64,000 bases of DNA. Source: an uncultured Hungatella sp. (GTDB lineage Bacteria > Bacillota > Clostridia > Lachnospirales > Lachnospiraceae). The stretch covers positions 62,001 to 126,000 of the forward strand of contig CAJUEJ010000007.1 of the NCBI GenBank assembly GCA_910585435.1, given 5' to 3'. Shown piece by piece: positions 26,665-35,578 of the stretch; within the stretch, counting starts at the first letter, position 1, and every line of letters starts with the position of its first letter. Under the pieces are notes generated by a model. It ran no database searches and was not told where the DNA came from. It saw only the letters and a list, made by a program, of their open reading frames with translations. Position numbers and translations under genes: made by a program.

Positions 26665-26766
26665 GGAAGGGGAAAGCCAGAGAAACGGCCTACCCTCAAT
26701 AATAAACAGCTTAACCTCTGATGAGATCAGCCGTCAACTATTGGGAGTAGTTGGCGGCTATTTTCT
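26665..26766 (+). ncRNA. Orphan structured small RNA of about 100 nt
   Basis: A promoter is followed by a short transcript region and an intrinsic terminator: GCCGTCAACTA / TAGTTGGCGGC with loop TTGGGAG, then TATTTTC. The segment GCCAGAGAAACGGCCTACCC followed by the TCAGCCGTCAACT hairpin resembles, from memory, leader RNAs found before small hydrophobic 'holin-like' toxin genes in related Firmicutes, but no toxin reading frame follows here. The rest of the 26.49-26.84 kb gap holds nothing else except the terminator of the next minus-strand gene. Confidence 0.5.
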
Positions 26767-26794
26767 TCCCTTGAAGACCGTATAACAAAGGCCA

Positions 26795-26845
26795 ACAAAA
26801 TTCCTTTGCACCTGTCCAAAAGCTAAAACAGATGCAAAGGAATTC
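26795..26845 (-). terminator. Strong terminator hairpin of the unknown gene at 26.8-27.7 kb
   Basis: AATTCCTTTGCACCTGT at 26799-26815 pairs with ACAGATGCAAAGGAATT at 26828-26844 with one mismatch. On the minus strand the hairpin is followed by TTTGTTGG. It directly follows the stop codon. Confidence 0.7.
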
Positions 26846-27654
26846 TATGCCTTATAATCAATATTGTGGGTAACCTTGCTCACATGCGTATGTTTAGGGA
26901 TCTGAATATCATAAATATCTGTTCCATAAGGTATATCTAAAGTAAAGTCCTCTTTCAAAGTATATTTTTCTCCGGCAATCGTAATTTCGGTTCCTGGTTC
27001 GAGACAGTTGAATACACTTTTCTCATATGAAAAATCAGTTGATGTCATAGTGTAATATCGTAAATCATATTCCTCTTTCGAAAAAACAGGGCAGTGTTCT
27101 GAATTAGAATAAAAAAGTTCTGATTCTTTTGAACCGATTTTTACGGAAAAAAATCCTTTGGAAATTCCGGCTTCATCAAGATAACTTCGTATCTGTTTAT
27201 TAGAATATCCTAAATCCGGTAAATTAGGATTACCGGGATATGGCAAATAAGGTTTTCCCGCTGCCATGGAATTCCAAAAATATATATATCTTTCTGTGTC
27301 TTTGTCATACTCTGTATTACCATTAATATGTTCTGACATAGGCCTGCTCAAACTCCCCCCTGGCATTGAAAATACCGCCCGGCTCTTTCCAGAAGAATTA
27401 GTATATTTAAAATAACACGCACTGCCAAAATCTATAATATTGTTCTTCGCAGTCGGTAGTATTCCTAACATTCCAAAATCAAGTCTGGGAATTTCCTTTA
27501 CATTAAATGATGATCCATCTTTTAATGTAATGAGATCGCCTATCTGCGTATAACCGCTGCTGTTAAGCACTTTCAATATATCCATCTTATTTCTGACATT
27601 TTTATATACATCTGTAGTGGATCTGGAACGATATTTCACATAATTGATTTCCAT
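26845..27654 (-). CDS. Hypothetical protein of 269 residues in an AT-rich patch
   Basis: I do not recognise this protein. It is soluble, with no signal peptide or membrane segment, and rich in Tyr, Ser and Asn. The middle has a Pro/Gly-rich stretch (YLPYPGNPNLPDLGY), and the C-terminal third has a beta-rich look (EPGTEITIAGEKYTLKEDF). AGGAG precedes the ATG. It has its own terminator and sits beside a decaying agr-like locus in DNA of lower GC than its neighbours, so it was probably acquired. It may be an effector or toxin-like protein, but no motif proves that. Confidence 0.65.
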   Translation of the reverse strand: MEINYVKYRSRSTTDVYKNVRNKMDILKVLNSSGYTQIGDLITLKDGSSFNVKEIPRLDFGMLGILPTAKNNIIDFGSACYFKYTNSSGKSRAVFSMPGGSLSRPMSEHINGNTEYDKDTERYIYFWNSMAAGKPYLPYPGNPNLPDLGYSNKQIRSYLDEAGISKGFFSVKIGSKESELFYSNSEHCPVFSKEEYDLRYYTMTSTDFSYEKSVFNCLEPGTEITIAGEKYTLKEDFTLDIPYGTDIYDIQIPKHTHVSKVTHNIDYKA

Positions 27655-27878
27655 ATAAACTCCTATTTCTTTATGAACTGTTTCCTCTTCTCATATGTTT
27701 ATTAAGCCAAACAGCCAAGTGTCTTCTATCAAGTATCCGAAGCTGACAAAACTATACCACCCTATAAGAATTAATTATCTATCTGTCCTCAAAATGTGGG
27801 GTTACCGTCCCTCAATTTTCCGAATATTTTCTCATCTTTTCTATCCCTATAGGTCATAACACCGCGCAAAAATTCTAG

Positions 27879-28109
27879 TCAGTAAAGAAAGCCTCCGGCT
27901 GGAACTCGTATGGGTATAAAATACACTAAAAATATTATGGCAAACGGCATGTAATGAAAAATACTTCCTAATGCCAATATACTGATACCACTAAATGTTA
28001 ATGAGCCTAACAGTTCAAATCCATAGATATAAACCGTTTTTCGTCCATTTGGGATAATTCCATATTTCAATAAGATATCTGTACATCTCTCTGCAATGAC
28101 TCTTAACAT
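27879..28109 (-). pseudogene. Truncated AgrB-like peptide-processing membrane protein
   Basis: The 76 residues match the N-terminus of AgrB, the membrane cysteine protease that trims the AgrD signal peptide: an N-terminal helix (AERCTDILLKYGII), two membrane segments, and IPIRVPAGGF, the segment that normally leads into the catalytic histidine (GGFHA). Here it ends in LY and a stop, so the histidine, the catalytic cysteine and about 120 residues are missing. GAGGAAGG precedes the ATG. No continuation is found in the next 220 bases and no AgrD-like gene is evident nearby, so the gene is broken by a deletion. Confidence 0.7.
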
Positions 28110-28352
28110 ACCTTCCTCAGAACAAATCCGTTTTTATGTTGTATCACACTACTTTTGTATAGTATAATCCTTCTCTCATAAAAAAATTTATTTGTCCTCT
28201 GATTATTGTTCTAAAAACAAGACACAGATTTGTTCTGTCATGGGAAGATGGACAGCTTCCCCTTACAATTCCCACACAATTACATCAGCAGTAGATGATA
28301 TCTTTTCACATGTCTTGAGGGAAGAAACAGGTTCTTACCAATATTATACAAC

Positions 28353-28376
28353 AAAAAAGACGGCTCTTATACCGCC
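28353..28376 (-). terminator. Terminator of the AgrA/AgrC-like operon
   Basis: On the minus strand GGCGG and CCGTC form a short stem around TATAAGAG, followed by TTTTTT. It lies about 60 bases beyond the kinase stop. The rest of the 28.11-28.43 kb gap holds the probable agrB promoter (TATACT near 28161) and nothing else I can support. Confidence 0.5.
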
Positions 28377-28433
28377 CTTTACCAACTAACTGTATCCTCT
28401 TCATATGCATTATTTCATAACAAATTTTTCCAT

Positions 28434-29574
28434 TTAATCAAAAAATGAGATGATTACCGAAAATATATCCTGTTGATATTCAATTTCCATAACTCCTTCA
28501 TACTTTTTTACAATAGACTCAACGCTTTTCATACCCAGCCCGTGTATCCCTTTCTTTTTTTGTGATATCAGTTCTCCCTTCTCCGTACAGGGAATTTCTG
28601 CAAAGGGATTCGATATTTTAAAAATAAATATTTCGTTTACCTTCCTTAGTGCCAGTCGGATCCATCGTTTTTCAGCTTCATTTTTTCTGCATGCCTCGAT
28701 TCCATTATCCAATAAATTTCCAAAAAGAGAAATTAACTCTATTTCTGTCATTTTTAGCTGAATAGGATCTGAAATGATTGTCACCATAATCCCATCTTTT
28801 TCCGCATCCTTCTTCTTACACGCAAACAAGATATCCAAAGTCTCTATACCCGTCCAGGAATTTAGTGCCGTTTCCTGTTCTTTAATTTTTATAGCCCCCA
28901 TGTATTCCGCAGCCTTCTCATATTGTCCGTTCTTCAGATAGTTCTCTATTACCAGGTGCTGATTCTTCAGATCGTGATAAAACATTTGATTATCGCGATA
29001 ATTTTGAATCATGATTCGAGAATTTTCAGCGATCAGTCTGTTTCGTTCCTCCATAAGCTTCAGTTCGTTTTCCCTTCTTATATTTCTGACATATTGGACG
29101 AGAGAAAAGCTTCCTAGAAAAAGCAAAAACAGTATCAATCCCCAGATAATCAAGGTTCTTTTATCCGCCTGATAAAAAGTACTCATAGACAAATAATAGA
29201 TGCATAAGGAAATTATTGTTACCCCCATCCATGTTTTCCATGAATACATTCGTATATTTCTTAAAACTTTTTTGTTCAGTATCCAGCATATGATACATAA
29301 CATACTTTTGGATACAACCACTACTACTACTCGGAAAAAAGAATATGTATATGATAATAGAACTGACCGCGATTCCCATAATCCCCACTATCGTTGTTAT
29401 AAAGGAAAACAGCTGATACTGATTTAATCCCCACGCTATGGCTGCTGCAATTCCTGAAGCGCATAAACTCTTTTTCCAATAAATCTTGTTAGCTGACACC
29501 GATGCATTTATCAAAATCCCTGTCAGAACCTCCACCAAACAGACCAACCACTCAAACACCTGAAATCCAATCAC
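28434..29574 (-). pseudogene. AgrC-like GHKL sensor kinase, split by a one-base frameshift
   Basis: Two overlapping frames together make one kinase of about 380 residues. The first, from a GTG at 29574 (GGGGAGG upstream, overlapping the regulator's stop), encodes membrane segments up to IIIYIFFF. The second continues with further membrane segments (ISLCIYYLSM; IIWGLILFLLFLGSF), a histidine box (FYHDLKNQHLVIENYL), an N-box (LFGNLLDNGIEAC) and GLGMKSVESIVKKY. The break falls at a run of six A at 29335-29340 on the plus strand; removing one base restores the frame. It could be decay, a sequencing error or homopolymer slippage. Confidence 0.75.
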
Positions 29575-30293
29575 ACCATTCCTCCCCAATATAAAGCCAG
29601 ATGTCTTTTCAATTCCATCAAGTGCTCTGTATTTGTTGTAATTATATACCCTCCATTCATCTCAATCTGGTCTCCAGATATCTTTCGGACATGGCGCAGA
29701 TTCAGAATAATTCCTCTGTCCAACCACACGATCTCCGGATTTTCCAGCTTCCTGTATACATCCTGAAGCGTAGTTCTCTCTTTTTCCTCTTTTCCATCAT
29801 TCAAAACAAAGACTACGTCTTTCTGCACCTTACGGATATAGATAATATCCTTCTGAAGTATCTTAATATATTTTCTATTATTGCTGATAATATAATTCTT
29901 CTGACATTCCAGCCGTTCCAGCCTGAAAAACAATTCATCCAAAGCCCCTTCAAGCTCTTGTTCCATCTTATCTTTCAATACATAACGAATGACGTTTACC
30001 CTGCAGGCCTTTTCCGCAAAATTATGGTAGGCAGTCAGAAAGATCACAAATACATTAGCACACCTGTCTCTGACCAAATCGGCAATATCAATACCAGAGC
30101 AAAACGGCATATCGATGTCCAAAATACAAGCATCAAACAGTTTTCCTTTCTCTACTGCCTCTTCCAAACGGCTACTGTCCTGAAATGTCTCCAACTCTAT
30201 CCGAATATTTTTCTTCATGCAATAATTTTTTACCTGTCCTTTTACAATATTCAAATAGTCTCCATTATCATCACACAGAACAATCCTGTACAT
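29571..30293 (-). CDS. AgrA-like LytTR-family response regulator
   Basis: The 240-residue protein has a receiver domain (IVLCDDNGDYLNIV; phosphoacceptor aspartate in CILDIDMPF; VIFLTAYHNFAEKA) and a C-terminal LytTR DNA-binding domain (KYIKILQKDIIYIRKV; IVWLDRGIILNLRHVRKI). It is the usual partner of AgrC-type kinases. Its stop overlaps the start of the split kinase gene. The regulator itself looks intact while its kinase and the AgrB-like gene are not. Confidence 0.88.
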   Translation of the reverse strand: MYRIVLCDDNGDYLNIVKGQVKNYCMKKNIRIELETFQDSSRLEEAVEKGKLFDACILDIDMPFCSGIDIADLVRDRCANVFVIFLTAYHNFAEKACRVNVIRYVLKDKMEQELEGALDELFFRLERLECQKNYIISNNRKYIKILQKDIIYIRKVQKDVVFVLNDGKEEKERTTLQDVYRKLENPEIVWLDRGIILNLRHVRKISGDQIEMNGGYIITTNTEHLMELKRHLALYWGGMV

Positions 30294-30371
30294 CCAAGCC
30301 TTCCCTCTCTTTCGTACATCAATCCTCCTCTGATTCCGCTGTCCTAATACTGCTCAGCCCCATCTCCCCTT

Positions 30372-30857
30372 TCACAGAAACCTCTCCCGGTAATCAATCT
30401 CCCCATCCCTTCCCACTGTCATAACCATATACGACGGCCGTCTCCCCTCCTGTCTGGGATAAGACAGGCTTCCCGGGTTCAGCACGGTCACTCCGCTGAT
30501 CTTCCCCAGAAACGGCTTATGGGTATGGCCGTACATGGCGATGTCGCAGCCTCTGCTTCTGGCCTCGTCCGCCAGGCCCTCCGGCCCCATGGACACGCCG
30601 TAGTAATGGCCGTGGGTGATAAAGATTTTGTGGCCCTCCAGTTCAATCTCCCTCTCCCTGTCCAGGTTGGAGAAAAAATCATTGTTCCCCAGCACCATCT
30701 CCATCCGGCATCCCGGGTTCACCCATTCCGGGATAAAATATTCGCTTCCCTCCGCGTCTCCCAGATGAATCAGCATATCTATGGGAGTCTGCTGCTCTAT
30801 TACCAATTTCAGATTCTCATCCCTCCGATGGGTATCACTGACAATCAAGATCTTCAT
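30372..30857 (-). CDS. YfcE/MJ0936-family metallophosphoesterase
   Basis: The 161-residue protein has all metal-binding motifs of the calcineurin-like fold: SDTHRRDENL, LGDAEGSE, LGNND, THGHYYGVS and YGHTHKP. Such proteins hydrolyse phosphodiesters in vitro; the cellular substrate is unknown. The start overlaps the end of the XTP pyrophosphatase gene by 23 bases, a pairing common in Clostridia. The nearby gene at 34519 is a second member of the family. Confidence 0.88.
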   Translation of the reverse strand: MKILIVSDTHRRDENLKLVIEQQTPIDMLIHLGDAEGSEYFIPEWVNPGCRMEMVLGNNDFFSNLDREREIELEGHKIFITHGHYYGVSMGPEGLADEARSRGCDIAMYGHTHKPFLGKISGVTVLNPGSLSYPRQEGRRPSYMVMTVGRDGEIDYRERFL

Positions 30858-31464
30858 GGTTCTCCCCCTGTAAGGCCTCTATTAATTTTATTTTCATTTT
30901 CTCAAGGGCTTTCCCTCTATGGCTGATTTCATTTTTTTTCTCAATGGGAATCTCCGCCGATGTCTTACCATACTCTGGAAGATAGAAGATGGGATCATAG
31001 CCGAAACCTCCTGTTCCGGCAGGCTCGTGGGCGATGACCCCTTCCACAGTTCCTTCTGTGTGGAGTACAGTCCCGTCAGGCAGTATTGCCGCGATAGCGC
31101 TTACAAACCTGGCTGTCCGCTCCTGCTGCCCAGCCCCCTTTAATCTGTGGATAATCTCCCGGTTCTTTATCTCGTAGGAAGTATCCTCCCCCATGTATCT
31201 GGCAGAATATACCCCCGGCTCTCCATCGAGATAATCCACCACCAAGCCGGAATCATCCGCCAGAACAATATCCCCCGTACATTTCCACACTGCCCTGGCC
31301 TTAATTTCTGCATTCTCTGCAAATGTAGTCCCGTCCTCCACAATATCCGGATCTGCCCCCGCTTCCTTCATAGACAGGATTTCCATACCCAAATCCGCCA
31401 GGATCATACGGATCTCCCTCATTTTCCCTTCATTTCCGGTAGCAAATATGATTCTGTGTCTCAT
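30835..31464 (-). CDS. rdgB: XTP/dITP pyrophosphatase (RdgB/HAM1 family)
   Basis: The enzyme removes non-canonical purine nucleotides (ITP, dITP, XTP) to keep them out of DNA and RNA. The 209 residues start with IIFATGNEGKMREIRMIL and contain ADDSGLVVDYLDGEPGVYSARYMG and GFGYDPIFYLPEYGKTSAEI, the family signatures. It is followed by and overlaps the phosphoesterase gene. Confidence 0.95.
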   Translation of the reverse strand: MRHRIIFATGNEGKMREIRMILADLGMEILSMKEAGADPDIVEDGTTFAENAEIKARAVWKCTGDIVLADDSGLVVDYLDGEPGVYSARYMGEDTSYEIKNREIIHRLKGAGQQERTARFVSAIAAILPDGTVLHTEGTVEGVIAHEPAGTGGFGYDPIFYLPEYGKTSAEIPIEKKNEISHRGKALEKMKIKLIEALQGENHEDLDCQ

Positions 31465-31551
31465 CTCTTTCTTTATCCTCCGACGTTCTTTCTATGCTCT
31501 GGCACTGCGCCGCCCTGCAGGCTGAAAATCTATCCCAGGCGAAACATATGG

Positions 31552-33267
31552 CTAATTCATGCAGGCCCTGGTATACGCTTTCAGGCACAAATTACACTTG
31601 TACCTCTGTTCCGCCGATTCCCATACCTTCCCGTCCGGACTTATGTACCCTTCCCCGTCTGTCACATCTGCCGTCCTGGTGACGTCGTCTGCCTGATACT
31701 CTACTGCCATGGGATGGACAGCTCCCGGCGTTTTCACATAAAGAATCACCGCGAACCGCTGGTCCGGCTTCAGCATAACCGGTTCATCCAGAGAAACCGT
31801 ATAGTATCCTGCGTCTCTCACTGTTCCCCTGGCTGCCGGCTTCCTCCTGGCAAAATCATCGCTGCCCTTTACATCCGTTGCCACATAGATTTCGTAGGAA
31901 GTATTTTCTTCTGTGGCATAAAAACCGGCTGCGTATAGCTTCTCTTCTCCCCTGGCTTCATAGATATTGGCTCCGTAGATCCCATGGCCATTGTCATATC
32001 CTATCTGGCCTACCCATCCGCACAGGTCGCTCTGGTAGATATTTTTCCCCGGATCCGCCTCTTCCACACCGGTATACACCAGGTTCGTCCGCCCTATATG
32101 CTGGTCATAGTAGGACACATAGAAATACCCTTTTTCCCCGAATTCTTCTCCCCAGCTGTTTACACACAGAAAGGCTCCATCCCCCTCTGCCCTTTCTCCG
32201 ATTTTTTCTTTGGGAAAATGGTCATCCCACCCCACAATCACCACATCATGGTTAGGCTTCTGATCCCCTGTATAACAGTATACGTTCTCTTTTTTGTTAT
32301 AATATCTGGAATCACTCTGCCCGTCAGCCATAGAAGTATACAGAGAGCTTTGCACTCCTCCGTAGAGAAATACCGCCTCCTTGATGGCATCATAGTCTTT
32401 CTCCGGCAAAATCCGGATCTCCTGCACATGGACAGAAGGCGTAAGCCCTTCCGGCGAAATCCCGTCCCCGTAGGGATCCTCCTCCTCCAGCACCGGCCCC
32501 TGCCATGCCAACAGGTAGGCCATGGCCATAGTATAGTCCCCTCCTTCTTCCTGTTTCAGACCAAAGCTGTTGCGAAGGGACATATGATCCTGGGAAAACT
32601 GCTGCTCCCACTTAGGGAGTCCAGAGGATTCCAAAGCTGTCAGGGAGGCAAAGGACCAGCAGGTTCCATGCTCCCCCTGATTCTTCACCACAGGCGCTCT
32701 CCCTTCCTCCCGATAATCGTACCGTTCCGGAAGCATCCGCTTTCTCCCGGAAATCCGGAGTATCTTCCTATTATAAGGAGATGTCACACATATCTTTTTA
32801 CTGCCCAGTCTCCAGTCCCTCTCATATCCAAATGCCAGCTCTGCCGCCTGAAGGGGCAGATACAGTTTTCCTTCTATTTTCTCGGGCCCGTCTGTGAGGG
32901 GATACGTCTTCTGCCCGATTGTCATATATTTCTCTCCCAGCCCCAGCTCCGCCCTTATAGCCCCGCCGTGAAGCAATATACGGGAATCCGGGTACTCCAG
33001 CACCGCGGCCCCAAAAGCCTGCTTCCACAGCTGTTCACACACAAGCACCTCCCGCCTGTCTGTCACAACTATGTCTCCCTGATATCTGGTACCGTCAACC
33101 TCCAGATAAAGCTTCTGCTCCTTTGCCTCTATCTGCTGTCTGAAATAGTCCTGAACCACCACTTCTGCGGCAGCATCTCTGCCAAATACAGTCCCCAGGC
33201 CGCTTGCAATCATGCCTGTTGCTGCCAATATGAAAAATAGTCTTCTGAAAATATACCTTTTCTTCAC
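31552..33267 (-). CDS. Exported papain-family (C1) cysteine protease with N-terminal stalk and lectin-like C-terminus
   Basis: The 571-residue protein starts with a signal peptide or anchor (hydrophobic 9-28). Residues about 50-165 look like a copper-amine-oxidase-like N-terminal stalk domain (LYLEVDGTRYQGD; KLYLPLQAAELAFGY). The C1 protease follows: Q197 and C203 in KNQGEHGTCWSFASL, H340 in NHDVVIVGWDD and N370 in CVNSWGEEFG. The last 180 residues fit the lectin-like domain seen after clostridial C1 proteases (IYVATDV...; LKPDQRFAVILYVKT). It acts at the cell surface; substrates are unknown. It overlaps the methyltransferase gene by 4 bases. Confidence 0.85.
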   Translation of the reverse strand: MKKRYIFRRLFFILAATGMIASGLGTVFGRDAAAEVVVQDYFRQQIEAKEQKLYLEVDGTRYQGDIVVTDRREVLVCEQLWKQAFGAAVLEYPDSRILLHGGAIRAELGLGEKYMTIGQKTYPLTDGPEKIEGKLYLPLQAAELAFGYERDWRLGSKKICVTSPYNRKILRISGRKRMLPERYDYREEGRAPVVKNQGEHGTCWSFASLTALESSGLPKWEQQFSQDHMSLRNSFGLKQEEGGDYTMAMAYLLAWQGPVLEEEDPYGDGISPEGLTPSVHVQEIRILPEKDYDAIKEAVFLYGGVQSSLYTSMADGQSDSRYYNKKENVYCYTGDQKPNHDVVIVGWDDHFPKEKIGERAEGDGAFLCVNSWGEEFGEKGYFYVSYYDQHIGRTNLVYTGVEEADPGKNIYQSDLCGWVGQIGYDNGHGIYGANIYEARGEEKLYAAGFYATEENTSYEIYVATDVKGSDDFARRKPAARGTVRDAGYYTVSLDEPVMLKPDQRFAVILYVKTPGAVHPMAVEYQADDVTRTADVTDGEGYISPDGKVWESAEQRYKCNLCLKAYTRACMN

Positions 33268-34424
33268 TGCTGCCCTCTTTTTCTGTCCGGCGGCTTGGGC
33301 CCCAGAAACTGATAATAGTACGTCTTTATCATTCCGTTATAGATCTTCCGGTTCTTATCTGCTTTTCTGCCAATATATTTTTCCGCGTCTTCATAGGCTG
33401 TGATGATGTAGGCTGACCAGCTGTCCAGCGCCTGGAACCGCTCCCCGATCTCCCGGTACAGGCCGGGAAGATTCTCCTTCTCCTCGATCCGCTCTCCATA
33501 AGGCGGATTGGTGATGAGAAACCCGTATTTCTTTGGATGGCTCAGGGCACTTAAAGGCCGCTGCTGAAAATGGATCAGCTTCTCCACCCCTGCTGCCTCC
33601 GCATTGGCCCTGGCTGCCCTCACTACCTCGCCGTCCAGATCGTATCCCTGTATATCCACCTGTATGTCCAAATCCACCAGATCATTTGCCTCATCCACAG
33701 CCTGGTACCAGCATTTGCGGGGAATCAGATTCCCCCAGTCCTCCGCCAAAAAAGAACGGTTCATCCCCGGTGCCATGTTGGCTGCCATCATAGCCGCCTC
33801 GATAGGGAAAGTCCCGCTGCCGCAAAATGGATCCACCAGAATCCGATCCTTTTTCCATGGGGTCAGAAGAATCAGCGCCGCCGCCAGTGTCTCTGTAATA
33901 GGCGCTTTGCTGGACAGTGTCCGGTAGCCTCTCTTGTGAAGGGAATCCCCGGATGTATCAATGCCTGCTGTCACCTGATCTTTATAGAGAAATACCCGCA
34001 GCGGATAGCTGCTGCCAGTCTCCGGAAAGGTTTGAAGGCCATATGCCTGCTTCATGCGCTCCACCATGGCCTTCTTCATAATCCGCTGAATATCTGATGG
34101 GCTGAACAATTTGCTCTTTATAGAGGAAGCCTTGGCCACCCAGAATTTCCCGTCCCTGGGAATCAGATCCTCCCACGGAATATTTTTTGTATTCTGAAAC
34201 AACTCCTCAAAGCTTTCCGCGTGAAAGCTTCCTGCCTTTAAAAGCACCCGCTCCGCCGTCCGAAGGAACACATTGGCCCGGCAGATGGCTTCATCATCCC
34301 CTAAAAAAGTGACCCTTCCATCTTCCACCTGAGAAATTTCATATCCTAAATCCAGTATCTCCCTTTTTAAGACTGCCTCCATGCCGAAATGGCATGGGGC
34401 AATCAATTCGAAATATTTTTTCAC
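33264..34424 (-). CDS. rRNA guanine-N2 methyltransferase-like protein (RlmL/YpsC family)
   Basis: The 386-residue protein has an N-terminal THUMP RNA-binding region (roughly residues 50-155, after the FELIAPCHFGMEAVLKREI start) and a Rossmann methyltransferase domain with DPFCGSGTFPIEAAM for S-adenosylmethionine and TNPPYGER as the catalytic NPPY motif. It probably methylates a guanine in 23S rRNA, as for the first half of RlmKL. It sits 4 bases into the protease gene, an unrelated partner. Confidence 0.9.
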   Translation of the reverse strand: MKKYFELIAPCHFGMEAVLKREILDLGYEISQVEDGRVTFLGDDEAICRANVFLRTAERVLLKAGSFHAESFEELFQNTKNIPWEDLIPRDGKFWVAKASSIKSKLFSPSDIQRIMKKAMVERMKQAYGLQTFPETGSSYPLRVFLYKDQVTAGIDTSGDSLHKRGYRTLSSKAPITETLAAALILLTPWKKDRILVDPFCGSGTFPIEAAMMAANMAPGMNRSFLAEDWGNLIPRKCWYQAVDEANDLVDLDIQVDIQGYDLDGEVVRAARANAEAAGVEKLIHFQQRPLSALSHPKKYGFLITNPPYGERIEEKENLPGLYREIGERFQALDSWSAYIITAYEDAEKYIGRKADKNRKIYNGMIKTYYYQFLGPKPPDRKRGQQ

Positions 34425-34461
34425 GTAAGACCTCTTATCCTTTCATATCTTAGCGGTGTAT

Positions 34462-34520
34462 CCGCTGCCGGGCGCATGCAGGTTTTCTTTGAAGTCCCGC
34501 TGCCAGGCGCATGCAGGTTT
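34462..34520. repeat. Short tandem direct repeat (24 bases, two copies)
   Basis: The sequence beginning CCGCTGCC and ending GCATGCAGGTTT occurs at 34462-34485 and again at 34497-34520 with one mismatch, 35 bases apart. It fills the gap between the methyltransferase and phosphoesterase genes and reaches into the latter's stop codon. Each copy contains the palindrome GCATGC. The function is unknown. Confidence 0.7.
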
Positions 34521-35067
34521 ATTTTTCAATCCGTACTTCTTTTACCGTGTTTCCATCAAAATCACAGATGACAAAGGTTTCTCCATCCAGCATCCCGTAG
34601 CTGTTGGGATTGCCTCCTTTGGGAAGGGACACAGAGCCCGGATTCAGCACAAAATAATCCCCCATGGCCTCTGCCACCGGAAGATGGGTGTGCCCGTGAA
34701 CCAGAACATCCCCCGGCTGCATGGGGGGCAGGGCCTCCTCATGGTATACATGGCCGTGGGTGGCATAGAATGTCTTTCCGTTTAATTCCAGAAGGGCATA
34801 ATCCGCCATAATAGGGAATTCCAGTACCATCTGATCAATCTCTGCATCGCAGTTTCCTCTGACAGCATAAATTCTGTCCCTGTATTCGTTTAACATGGCT
34901 GTCACCTGTTTGGGATCGTATTCCCTGGGCAGGTCATTGCGGGGGCCATGATATAAAATGTCTCCCAGCAGAATCAGACGCTTTGCTCCTGAATTCTGAA
35001 AAACTTCCAGTGTTTTTCTGCAGTAATACGCAGATCCATGAATATCTGATGCAAACATATACTTCAT
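34519..35067 (-). CDS. yfcE: YfcE-family phosphodiesterase
   Basis: The 182-residue metallophosphoesterase has the same motif set as E. coli YfcE: FASDIHGSAYYC, LLGDILYHGPRND, VRGNCDAEID, THGHVYHEE and VHGHTHLPV. The DILYHGPRN signature separates it from the related protein at 30372. It is expected to be a cytoplasmic Mn-dependent phosphodiesterase of unknown substrate. Confidence 0.9.
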   Translation of the reverse strand: MKYMFASDIHGSAYYCRKTLEVFQNSGAKRLILLGDILYHGPRNDLPREYDPKQVTAMLNEYRDRIYAVRGNCDAEIDQMVLEFPIMADYALLELNGKTFYATHGHVYHEEALPPMQPGDVLVHGHTHLPVAEAMGDYFVLNPGSVSLPKGGNPNSYGMLDGETFVICDFDGNTVKEVRIEK

Positions 35068-35209
35068 TACGGTTTCCTCCTGAGCATAATAAGCCTGTTT
35101 TTGTTGTTTAAACTATAGACTATATTTTAAAACCACAGCCTGTTATCTGTCAACTGCTTCTATATGCCAAACCCGAAATCCTGTAATGATCCGGCCTCTG
35201 ATTTCATCT

Positions 35210-35542
35210 CTACAGCATCTGCCCGTAGGGCACGGAGCAGACCAGATTTCTTCCCCGGTACGCCATCAGCCCGCCGCCTGCATTTACTACCTGAAAGCCC
35301 TGATCCCAGAGACGGTTGCAGGCCAGCATGCTCTGGCTTCCCCTGGAACAGTAAAAAACGATGGGGCGGTCTGTCGGCAGTTCTCCTGTATGCTCCTCCA
35401 GCTCTTCAAAAGGAATGTTGACTGCTCCTGCCAGATGGCATCGCTCAAAAGAGCTCTGATTTCTTAAATCTACCAGATACATAGTCTTTCCATATAAAAT
35501 CCAGTTGTCCAGTTCCCGCATGGTTATGGTTGGATACAACAT
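35210..35542 (-). CDS. Single-domain rhodanese-like protein
   Basis: The 110-residue protein has the rhodanese pattern: LVDLRNQSSFERCHLAGAVNIP (the usual D-R near the start) and the active-site loop YCSRGSQS with C65. It could carry sulfur as a persulfide or detoxify reactive species; nothing nearby defines the acceptor. It stands alone between the phosphoesterase gene and a bidirectional terminator. Confidence 0.85.
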   Translation of the reverse strand: MLYPTITMRELDNWILYGKTMYLVDLRNQSSFERCHLAGAVNIPFEELEEHTGELPTDRPIVFYCSRGSQSMLACNRLWDQGFQVVNAGGGLMAYRGRNLVCSVPYGQML

Positions 35543-35578
35543 ATTTTTTACCTGTCCTCTTTTTACTATCAGTATATG

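Noticed and set aside
26663..26785. A 40-codon frame starting at ATG 26663 within the small RNA
   Set aside because: The ATG lies at or before the expected transcription start, has no ribosome site, and the frame runs through the terminator hairpin.
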